This document shows positions 54,186-61,350 of a stretch of 64,000 nucleotides of DNA, one piece after another (the stretch's first letter is position 1; each line of letters begins with the position of its first letter). The stretch lies in contig NZ_CP013244.1 of assembly GCF_001679665.1 (NCBI RefSeq), positions 2,798,980-2,862,979 on the forward strand, given 5' to 3'. Below the pieces are notes generated by a model. That model was not told the origin of the DNA, searched no databases, and saw nothing but the letters and a program-made list of their open reading frames with translations. Source of the stretch: Candidatus Viadribacter manganicus (GTDB lineage: Bacteria; Pseudomonadota; Alphaproteobacteria; Caulobacterales; Aquidulcibacteraceae). Both the position numbers and the translations under genes were made by a program.

Positions 54186-56354
54186 GTGGTTTCGAGGTCG
54201 AGATATTGGGCCGGGGTTGTCGCCCTGGGGCTAGCGTTAGGTCTCGCCGCGTGCGGCGAGCGCGCCCACACGCCTGTGCCTGTCCCGGCTGCTCCCGATC
54301 TCATCACTCGCGCGGCGCTATTTGGCGAACCGACCCGACATGGCGGCCAGCTTTCGCCGCGCGGCGATCGGGTGGCGTTTCTGGCGCCGCGGGACGGCGT
54401 GACGAACCTCTGGGTGCTTTCCGTCGATGCGATGGACGAGGCGCGGGCGCTTACGGACGAGCGCGCGCGGGGCGTGAGCACGTTCCGTTGGGCAGCCGAT
54501 GGCTCGACACTGCTCTATCTGCAGGACGCGGACGGTGACGAGAACACGCGCCTTTATGCGGTCGATGTCGCAAGCGGCGCGACCCGGGCGCTGACACCGG
54601 CTGGCGCGCGCGCGGACATTTTGGGTGTCAGCGCCGCCGATCCCGGCGCTGTTGTTGTGGCGCTGAACGATCGCGATCGCTCGTGGCCCGATGTGGTGCG
54701 CGTCGACCTTACCAGCGGTGCACGTACGGTTTTGCAGCGCAATGGCGGGCCGCGCGGGTATTCAAGTTTCCTGCTCGACCAGAACAATGTCGTTCGCCTG
54801 GGCGTGCGCGCTCGCGGCGATGGCGGCGCGGATGTTGTGGCGTTCGAGTCGCGCGGGCGTTCGCGCACCGTGTTCGAGATACCGTTCGAAGATGTGATGT
54901 CGACGCGGCTGCTCGGTTTCGAAGCCGATGGTGCGCACGTGCTGATGCTGGATTCTACGCTGGGTCAGCCTGACACGCAGGCGCGTGATCGCACGGCCCT
55001 CGTGCGCGTCGATGTGGCGACCGGCGAGAAGGCGGTGCTTGGCGAAGGTGATCGCGCCGACGTGGTCGATGTTTGGATTGATCCCGTGACCGGCGCGGCG
55101 GAAGCGTTCGCGACGGAGTACTTGCGGCGCGAGTGGCGCGCGCTCAACGCCGATAGCCAAGCGGACATCGAGTTTCTCGATCGCTCGCTGACGGGCGATT
55201 TCACGGTTGCCTCGCGGAGCGCGGATGATACGCGCTGGATCGTCGTTGAAGAAAGCCCGACGACGCCGCGTCGTTCGTATATGTTTGATCGCGCTGGTCC
55301 CGCAGGCCGGCGTTTGACATCGCTATTTTCGCACCGTCCCGAGTTGCAGCAAGCGGCGTTGCAGCCGATGGCGCCAGTTGAGATTCTGGCGCGCGATGGC
55401 GCGACGCTGGTTGCGTATCTCACGCTGCCCGCAGGGTCGGACGTGGACGGCGATGCGCGTCCGGATGCGCCGCTCGCTATGGTGTTGCTGCCGCACGATG
55501 GGCCCTGGGCGCGCGATAGTTACGGCTTCGACGCGACGCACCAGTGGCTGGCCAATCGCGGCTACGCCGTGCTTTCGGTAAACTACCGGGGCTCGGCGGG
55601 TTTCGGCAAAGCCTTCCTCAATGCCGGCAACGGTGAGTGGGGTGGGCGCATTCAGCAAGATCTGGCGGATGCTTCTGAGTGGGCCGTCACGCATCACGTT
55701 GCTGAGCCTGATCGCATCGCGATTGTTGGCGCCGGCTTTGGAGGCTATGCGGCATTGGCCGGACTGGCGTTCACGCCGGATCAGTATCGATGCGGCGCAA
55801 GCTTTGCCGCGCCAGCGAACTTGTTCGCCATGCTCGATCTCGCGCCCGCGTCGCAGCGCGAGCAACTCTACCGGCGTGTAGCCGATGCACGAACGGAGGC
55901 AGGGCGCCAATTGCTGCGCGTTCGCTCGCCTGCGTTTCATGCGGGCCGCATACGCAGTCCGTTGCTCCTCGCCTACGGCGCGCATGATCCGCGTTTGACG
56001 CGCGGAGAGACCGATCAAGTCGCCCAAGCTGTGCGGTTGCGTGGGATACTCACGTACCTCACGTTCCCGGACGAGGGCCGTCTCCTGGTGCGTCCTCAGA
56101 ACCGGCTCTCTTATCTCGCCGTGCTTGAGCACTTCCTTGGCGATTGCCTCGGTGGGCGCGTTGAGCCTGTTGGCGCTTCGTTCGAGGGCGCTGAGATGAA
56201 CGTCTATGACGGCGCGGTGAATGTGCCGGGACTTAGCGCGTTCTCGCGCCGTCCGGCGCAGCCGGCTGTGCAACCGACCTCGCAGGTCGTCGATGGCAGC
56301 ATCGAGAGCGAATCTGCACAAAGCCCCGAAGCGGCCGCTGAACCGCAGCAGTAA
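54186..56354 (+). CDS. S9 prolyl-oligopeptidase-like lipoprotein without catalytic Ser and His
   Basis: The 722-residue protein starts at GTG with a lipobox (LALGLAACGE). Residues 40-380 form a beta-propeller-like part (FRWAADGSTLLYLQDADGDEN, RLYAVDVASGA). Residues 395-655 follow the S9 hydrolase fold (SVNYRGSAGFGKAFLNAGNGE, PDRIAIVGAGFGGYAAL). The nucleophile of GxSxGG is Gly517, the His of DEGHG is Arg632 (DEGRLL), and only the Asp remains (Asp601 in GAHDPRL). It is probably a non-enzymatic, membrane-anchored binding protein. An acidic/Gln-rich tail ends it. Base change GGC for AGC or TCC would suffice for the Ser loss. Confidence 0.85.
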   Translation: MVSRSRYWAGVVALGLALGLAACGERAHTPVPVPAAPDLITRAALFGEPTRHGGQLSPRGDRVAFLAPRDGVTNLWVLSVDAMDEARALTDERARGVSTFRWAADGSTLLYLQDADGDENTRLYAVDVASGATRALTPAGARADILGVSAADPGAVVVALNDRDRSWPDVVRVDLTSGARTVLQRNGGPRGYSSFLLDQNNVVRLGVRARGDGGADVVAFESRGRSRTVFEIPFEDVMSTRLLGFEADGAHVLMLDSTLGQPDTQARDRTALVRVDVATGEKAVLGEGDRADVVDVWIDPVTGAAEAFATEYLRREWRALNADSQADIEFLDRSLTGDFTVASRSADDTRWIVVEESPTTPRRSYMFDRAGPAGRRLTSLFSHRPELQQAALQPMAPVEILARDGATLVAYLTLPAGSDVDGDARPDAPLAMVLLPHDGPWARDSYGFDATHQWLANRGYAVLSVNYRGSAGFGKAFLNAGNGEWGGRIQQDLADASEWAVTHHVAEPDRIAIVGAGFGGYAALAGLAFTPDQYRCGASFAAPANLFAMLDLAPASQREQLYRRVADARTEAGRQLLRVRSPAFHAGRIRSPLLLAYGAHDPRLTRGETDQVAQAVRLRGILTYLTFPDEGRLLVRPQNRLSYLAVLEHFLGDCLGGRVEPVGASFEGAEMNVYDGAVNVPGLSAFSRRPAQPAVQPTSQVVDGSIESESAQSPEAAAEPQQ

Positions 56355-57305
56355 TTATTGCGGGTAGGTGGAGCGTACGCGGCTGCGACGGCCGGTGAAC
56401 GAATCCCACACCAGCGTATCGACCGTCGCGCGCCCGTGTTCGAAGTGAACACCTTCAAACATCGAGCCATGCGTGACGCCCGATGCGGCAAACACAACGT
56501 GACCTGGCGCCATGTCATCAAGCGAAAGCTTGGCGTGGACGTCGCGGCCCATTTTGCGCGCGCGTTCCTCTTCCTGCTCGTTCTCGGGCATCAGGCGCGC
56601 CTGCATCTGGCCGCCGGCGCAGCGGATCGCGGCTGCCGCAAGAACGCCTTCAGGTGCGCCGCCTGACCCAAAATAAATATCGACGCCGGAGCGTGCGGCT
56701 TCGGTTGTCCAGAATACGCCAGCGACGTCGCCGTCGGGGATGAGGCGGATGCCAGCGCCGACGCTGCGAAGTTCCTCGATGATGCTCTTATGGCGATCGC
56801 GATCGAGCAGGCAGGCGCGGATTTCGCTGACCGGCACGTTCTTGTGCTTGGCGAGCCGCTTCACATTCTCGGCAGGTGAGAGATCGAGATCGATAATGCC
56901 CGCCGGGTAGCCGGGGCCGATCGCGAGCTTGTTCATGTACATATCAGGGGCGTGCAGAAGGCCCCCTTCCAGCGCGAGCGCGACGACCGTCATCGCGTTC
57001 GGTGCGTCATTGGCGCAAAGCTTGGTGCCTTCGAGCGGATCGACGGCGATGTCGACGCGCGGACCGCCAGCGCCAATCTCTTCGCCGATATAGAGCATCG
57101 GCGCTTCATCGATCTCGCCTTCACCGATGACGACCTTGCCCGAGAACGGCGCCGACTGAAACGAGCGGCGCATAGCGTCGACCGCCGCCTGGTCAGCATC
57201 GTTCTTGCGGCCAAAACCAGACAGTCGCGCGCTGGCGATGGCGGCCACTTCCGTCGCGTGCTGCGCGATTGGACCCAGGATCAAGCCGATTTTTTCGTCG
57301 CTCAC
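56355..57305 (-). CDS. glpX: Fructose-1,6-bisphosphatase class II
   Basis: The 316-residue protein carries the GlpX signatures VVIGEGEIDEAPMLYIGE, IAVDPLEGT with metal-binding Asp/Glu, GIIDLDLSP and DIYFGSGGAPEGVLAAAA. It removes the 1-phosphate of fructose 1,6-bisphosphate in gluconeogenesis. The start was taken at a GTG (57303-57305) before SDEKIGLI, since the extra in-frame residues upstream do not fit the family. It abuts the convergent S9-like gene without a gap. Confidence 0.95.
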   Translation of the reverse strand: MSDEKIGLILGPIAQHATEVAAIASARLSGFGRKNDADQAAVDAMRRSFQSAPFSGKVVIGEGEIDEAPMLYIGEEIGAGGPRVDIAVDPLEGTKLCANDAPNAMTVVALALEGGLLHAPDMYMNKLAIGPGYPAGIIDLDLSPAENVKRLAKHKNVPVSEIRACLLDRDRHKSIIEELRSVGAGIRLIPDGDVAGVFWTTEAARSGVDIYFGSGGAPEGVLAAAAIRCAGGQMQARLMPENEQEEERARKMGRDVHAKLSLDDMAPGHVVFAASGVTHGSMFEGVHFEHGRATVDTLVWDSFTGRRSRVRSTYPQ

Positions 57306-57378
57306 ATTCGCCCCATGATTTTCGTGGCGCGCTTTTAACGCGCCCAGCCGCAGGGGCAAGGCCGGGCGGCGTTTGACG

Positions 57379-57879
57379 CTAGTCCAGGGTGAGGAGGTCG
57401 CCGCAAATGGCTTCAAGGCCGTCCTTATCCACGGTGTCGAACGCGTCGAATTGGGTGGAGTCTACGTCGAGGACGCCGGCAAGCGCGCCGCTGCGGTCAA
57501 AAACCGGCGTGACGATCTCGGAATTGGAGCGGCTGTCGCAGGCGATGTGGCCGGGGAAGGCGTGCACGTCGGGTACGATGATGGTTTCTCGATTTGCAGC
57601 GGCGGCGCCGCAAACGCCTTTGCCGAATGGGATGCGCAAGCAGCCAAGCGTGCCTTGGTAGGGGCCGACGACAAGCTCGTTCTGTTTTGTCTCGTCGACG
57701 AGGTAGAACCCGGTCCAGAAGAAACGATCGGCAAATGCCTGCGCCAGCAATGAGGCGGCGGTGGCGTAGCGCGCGGTCACATTGGGCTCGCCGACAATGA
57801 CGGCCGCAATCTCAGCGCGCAACGCCGCGTAGCGTTCGGCTTTGTCCGAAGGCAATTCTGCGCGGAGTGCTTCGCTCAT
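57379..57879 (-). CDS. msrC: GAF-domain free methionine-(R)-sulfoxide reductase
   Basis: The 166-residue protein is a single GAF domain of the fRMsr type. The three conserved Cys are present in LGCLRIPFGKGVCGAA and GHIACDSRSNSEIV. It reduces free methionine-R-sulfoxide with thioredoxin, and trxB is in this window. Its ATG overlaps the stop of the small membrane gene upstream (TAATG), a sign of translational coupling. Confidence 0.93.
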   Translation of the reverse strand: MSEALRAELPSDKAERYAALRAEIAAVIVGEPNVTARYATAASLLAQAFADRFFWTGFYLVDETKQNELVVGPYQGTLGCLRIPFGKGVCGAAAANRETIIVPDVHAFPGHIACDSRSNSEIVTPVFDRSGALAGVLDVDSTQFDAFDTVDKDGLEAICGDLLTLD

Positions 57880-58055
57880 TAGTCGCGGTTCGACTTGCGG
57901 TACTTAAGCGCGCCGGAGGCCTTCAGCGCCGTCATCTGGGCGTGGCGATCGGGCGAACCCAGGCCTTTCGGCTTGCTCAGCATTTTGCCGACCAGCACCG
58001 AAATACCGACAATGGCTGCGACGACGACAACGATGCCGATCCAAAACCCAGTCAT
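57879..58055 (-). CDS. 58-residue single-pass membrane protein
   Basis: A short frame with AAGGAG six bases before its ATG encodes one N-terminal membrane helix (MTGFWIGIVVVVAAIVGISV) followed by a basic tail (KPKGLGSPDRHAQMTALKAS, KYRKSNRD). Its stop overlaps the start of the methionine-sulfoxide reductase gene by one base. No family is recognised; the tight coupling supports it as real. Confidence 0.78.
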   Translation of the reverse strand: MTGFWIGIVVVVAAIVGISVLVGKMLSKPKGLGSPDRHAQMTALKASGALKYRKSNRD

Positions 58056-58130
58056 GGAAGTCTCCTTAGCTCCAACATAGTGCCACTGCGCGTCGATGGA
58101 AGTGGGATGATGGCGCAGGCGGAACCGAGG

Positions 58131-58419
58131 TCAGAGCCGCACGAACGACCAATCGCGAGAATAAGGCTTCGCGCGCAAGTGATAGCCGCGCCCTTCGCCG
58201 GTGACGACAGTGTCGCTCCAGTTGAAGCCAGCGCGAGGCCTTCCTCGATTTGGTATTGATGGACGGCGCGCGCGATCTTGTTTGCGCGAACGCCTGCGCC
58301 CTGAAGTCCAACCTGGATGTGGCGCGAGCGCATGCCGACGGGGAAAATGGGTGCTCGGAGGCGCAAAACCTTGTCGAAAGGGAAGCGCGCCGGTTGGTCA
58401 GGGACCCTTGGCCACCCAT
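58131..58419 (-). pseudogene. Frameshifted small gene divergent from LysR
   Basis: The minus strand opens with ATG and reads MGGQGSLTNRRFPFDKVLRL, then GMRSRHIQVGLQGAGVRANK and IARAVHQYQIEEGLA. One base out of frame it continues GFNWSDTVVTGEGRGYHLRA and KPYSRDWSFVRL to a TGA. The total span of 289 bases is one more than a multiple of three, so a single-base insertion near 58210 would explain both parts. It could also be a sequencing error. I do not recognise the family. It faces the LysR gene, as a regulated target often does. Confidence 0.45.
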
Positions 58420-58447
58420 GTCACGAGCGACGCAACGGAAAAATGAC

Positions 58448-59386
58448 GTGAGCACGAACGACCTCCTGCCGCCGTTTTTGGCTCTACGCGTGTTTGAAGC
58501 AGCGGCTAGGCTGGCGAGCTTCTCGCGCGCGGCCGATGAGCTGGACATCAGCCCCGGCGCCGTCAGTCAGCACATAAAATCGCTGGAAGAGTTTGCGGGC
58601 CAACCCTTGTTCCGCCGATTAGGCCGCAGTGTCGAACTGACCGATGCAGGCAGGGCCGCGTTTGCGCATGCTGGTGTCGTGCTTTCGGAAATGCTGCACG
58701 CCGGCCGCGCCATGCGTTCAGCGACACGTGGTCGGCGGATTTCGATTTCGACGCCGCCGTCCTTCGCCTCGAAGTGGCTAATCCCGCGGCTGAGCCACTT
58801 TCAGGATTCACATCCCGAAGTTGAAGTTCGGCTCTCGGCCGACATGACACTCACGGATTTCTCGACCAGCGATATCGATATGGCCGTGCGCTACGGGCCG
58901 GGCGCTTATGAAAATTTGCACTTCGAGCGCTTGATGGCGGAATCTGTCATCGTCGTCTGCAGCCCGCGCTTTGCGGAAGAAACGGGATCTTTGACCTCTG
59001 CAGCGGACCTTGTGAACATTCCGCTGATCCATGATGATGCTTCCGAGCGCGACCCGTCATGCCCAAGCTGGAGCATGTGGTTTGCGGCGCGTGGTTTGCG
59101 GCGCACTGACGTGGAGCGCGGATTGCGGTTCAATCAATCGAGTCTCGCGATCGAAGCCGCCGTTGAAGGCAAAGGCATGGTGCTGGCAAAACGACAGCTG
59201 GCTCAGCGCGATCTGAATGAAGGCCGCTTGATTGCACCGCTTACTGAAGAAGCAGCTCCGGTGGCGTTTGCCTATTGGCTCGTGTGGCCGCGTGGGCGGC
59301 GGTTCGAACCCTCGCAGAATGCTTTCCTCACCTGGCTGCGCGGCCAAGTGATCGCCTCAGACCCGCCAGCGGATCAGACTGCGTAA
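58448..59386 (+). CDS. LysR-family regulator, GcvA-like
   Basis: The 312-residue protein has the GcvA-type start LPPFLALRVFEAAARLASFSRAADELDI and the segment SPGAVSQHIKSLEE. The effector domain includes TDFSTSDIDMAVRYGPG and FNQSSLAIEAAVEGKGMVLA, features of the GcvA/AmpR group. A GTG at 58448 was preferred; an ATG ten codons upstream overlaps the divergent broken gene. The target may be that divergent gene. Confidence 0.88.
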   Translation: MSTNDLLPPFLALRVFEAAARLASFSRAADELDISPGAVSQHIKSLEEFAGQPLFRRLGRSVELTDAGRAAFAHAGVVLSEMLHAGRAMRSATRGRRISISTPPSFASKWLIPRLSHFQDSHPEVEVRLSADMTLTDFSTSDIDMAVRYGPGAYENLHFERLMAESVIVVCSPRFAEETGSLTSAADLVNIPLIHDDASERDPSCPSWSMWFAARGLRRTDVERGLRFNQSSLAIEAAVEGKGMVLAKRQLAQRDLNEGRLIAPLTEEAAPVAFAYWLVWPRGRRFEPSQNAFLTWLRGQVIASDPPADQTA

Positions 59387-59560
59387 AAGTGGTGCGCGGG
59401 CCTCAAGCCGCCGCCTGGAACGTTGGAAATTCACCCAGTGAGCCGTCGCGCGAACTGGCCGCCAGCAATCCGGCTGGACCCATTGCCCGCTGCCCTGGGT
59501 TTTTGTCGAGGCGATAGCAGAAGCCGAACTCCAGGCTGCGGCCTTCGCATGAGCCGCGCC

Positions 59561-60097
59561 ACCAGCGTGATCAGCGTCCAGATCCCATGTTTGCTCCATC
59601 CCAAGCCTATTCGCCTCGGTTGAATTCTCGCTCGCCTCCTCCAGTGCGCTTCTCAGACGCCGCGCAGCACGAGACCTTTTCGACGCCCGCCGCATCTTCA
59701 AGATGACCGATCTCGATTGGCGACTGGTCAAGCCGCGATGCTACGCTTTGGCGCTTCCGGGCGCGCAGACTGGCGTAAGGTTTCGATCGACGCGATCGGC
59801 GCAGATGAAAAAGAGCTGCAGAGCAAGTTGCTCATATGCCTGCCGCGCGCCTACTTCGAAGCGGATGGCTCGGTAGAACCGTGGACAAAGGAGGCAATCG
59901 AGGAATGCCGCACGCGGCTTGAGCCAGTGCTTGCGCTCACCGACAAGGAACGCGAATTTCTTGATGGCGTCATCGACCGGGGAGAGATCGATGCGAGCTT
60001 GCTCGATGTTGATGCTGACGTTCAGCAACGTATCGGGCGGCTGCCGATGCTCAATTGGGAGGCTGGGAACGTCAAAAAGATCAGCGCCAAAGCCTGA
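59561..60097 (+). pseudogene. Remnant of an AbiEii-type nucleotidyltransferase toxin
   Basis: The last 100 residues (59780-60097) match the C-terminus of AbiEii toxins: GRADWRKVSIDAIGADEKEL, LEPVLALTDKEREFLDGVI, RGEIDASLL and RIGRLPMLNWEAGNVKKI. Upstream, in another frame, LLRRRAARDLFDARRIFKMT carries the RDLFD motif, and in a third frame SVQIPCLLHPKPIRL fits the preceding part. At least two frameshifts break it, near 59610 and 59745. The N-terminal nucleotidyltransferase core is gone. Between 59387 and 59560 I see no gene. No AbiEi antitoxin is present. Confidence 0.6.
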
Positions 60098-60193
60098 CGA
60101 CAAGCCGGCGCGGGCTCTCTCGGCGTGGAGTGCATGCCGAGACTTGACGAACTGGATCGGCTCAACGCACATGCGCCCCGTAGCGACTATTGG

Positions 60194-60269
60194 GGGCCCG
60201 TAGCTCAATGGTTAGAGCCGGCCGCTCATAACGGTCTGGTTACAGGTTCGAGTCCTGTCGGGCCTACCA
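60194..60269 (+). tRNA. tRNA with CAU anticodon (Ile2 or Met)
   Basis: The 76 bases fold as a full cloverleaf: acceptor GGGCCCG with CGGGCCT (a G1-U72 wobble), D stem GCTC/GAGC, anticodon stem GGCCG/CGGTC with loop CTCATAA, T stem ACAGG/CCTGT with TTCGAGT, and an encoded ACCA end. The anticodon is CAU. The GGGCC acceptor is more like the lysidine-modified isoleucine tRNA than elongator Met, but that needs a comparison I cannot run. Confidence 0.9.
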
Positions 60270-60300
60270 GAGCATAGCTCATAGCCAAGAGAGTTCTTTG

Positions 60301-60580
60301 TGTGACGCGGTGATTTTCGATTGTGATGGCGTCCTGGTCGACAGCGATATTCTAGCGCTGGAGATCGACCTATTGAGACTTGCGAGCCTCGGAATTCTCT
60401 AAGACGCCGATGAATATGCCCGCCGCTACCTTTGGCTCGACGACAAAATTGGACGAGCGCAATTCTCATTTTCATCCCGCGTTAGCGGCTCATATGGAGA
60501 GGATTCTTTCAGAGTATGACGCCCCGCTCGAAGTGGCCGTCGCCGACGGGCGGCTTCGTCCCACTGCCGGAGTTGATTAG
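60301..60580 (+). pseudogene. Remnant of a HAD-family phosphatase
   Basis: The sequence starts CDAVIFDCDGVLVDSDILAL, the nucleophile motif of beta-phosphoglucomutase-like HAD enzymes, and runs to LASLGIL before an in-frame TAA near 60401, then DADEYARRYLWL. In another frame LDERNSHFHPALAAHMERIL and ADGRLRPTAGVD continue the family pattern to a stop. One nonsense change and one frameshift within 280 bases, plus the missing C-terminal half, make this a dead fragment. Confidence 0.6.
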
Positions 60581-60690
60581 GCAATCGGCGCACTTGCCAG
60601 ATCTTAGTCCAGCCCCAACCTTCGCCGGACACCGTTTCGCGCGGCGCATCAGCCTCTCGGCCTGCGCAACTATCCCTTAGATCCCTAGCT

Positions 60691-61190
60691 CCTCGATGTC
60701 TTCGAGCAGGAATATGAGTGGGGCATGGCCGCGGTCCCAAAGGCGCAGCGCGCCAACCCAACCGCCTTTGAGTAAGATCTCGCCAAGGCTCTGGCGAAGC
60801 GTGACAAGCTGATTGAGGCGATCAGTACGGGCCCGTTCGATGCGCGCGAGGTTAAAGCCGATCTCGATGCCGCCACCAAGAAATGTGACGCGATCCACGC
60901 AGAACTTGCTGGCGCGCACGCCGAACCCAAACTCATCGAGCCCGGTATGAGCGATCGTTATCGTGCCGGGGTTGAGCCAATTGATCGACGGCTTCAGCGA
61001 CGAGGAAACCCAAGACGAAGCGATGCGCTGCATCCGCTCGCTGATCGACAAGATCCTCGTTCGACCGAACGCCGCCGCGACGATCTCGATATCGATCTAC
61101 ACGGGTGCATTGGTGACAATTCTGCTGTTCGCGGTGGAAGCTGAGCCCCGTTTCACCGGCAAAAAAGTCACGGATTTTACGATAAAACGC
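60691..61190 (+). pseudogene. C-terminal remnant of a large serine recombinase
   Basis: One frame gives LAKRDKLIEAISTGPFDARE, ATKKCDAIHAELAGAHAEPK and PGMSDRYRAGVE, the coiled-coil part of large serine recombinases. It is broken by a stop near 60772. After about 60970 the next frame gives LIDGFSDEETQDEAMRCIRS and LIDKILVRPNAAA, then IYTGALVTILLFA, the typical end of these integrases. The catalytic resolvase domain is absent. It lies between two tRNA-like sequences, as expected for an integrated element. Confidence 0.6.
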
Positions 61191-61240
61191 GCTGGAGCGA
61201 CGAAGCGAAATCGGGGTCTCGAAAGTCTTGGTCAAACCTG

Positions 61241-61313
61241 TGTCCCAGGCAGGACTCAAACCTGCAACGAGCCCGCTATGAGCGGCCAGCTCTAACCATT
61301 GAGCTACGCGCCC
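61241..61313 (-). pseudogene. Degenerate, chimeric tRNA copy (CAU-like)
   Basis: On the minus strand this stretch matches the tRNA at 60194 through the D arm, anticodon loop (CTCATAG) and T arm, with about nine changes in 68 bases. The 5' acceptor GGGCGCG cannot pair with the 3' CTGGGAC, and the end reads ACAG in place of ACCA. The anticodon stem has one mismatch. The 3' part looks like that of a different tRNA with a GTCCCAG acceptor, so it may be a recombination product of an integrase at a tRNA. Confidence 0.6.
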
Positions 61314-61350
61314 GAGCTCGAGCGGCATGGGCTTGTCCGCGGCGCGGCGG

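Noticed and set aside
60691..61051. Minus-strand open frame of 124 codons across the recombinase remnant
   Set aside because: The plus strand shows recognisable recombinase sequence in two frames; the minus frame matches nothing.
61241..61313. A second functional tRNA on the minus strand
   Set aside because: The acceptor stem does not pair, the anticodon stem has a mismatch and the 3' end is not ACCA; called a degenerate copy.
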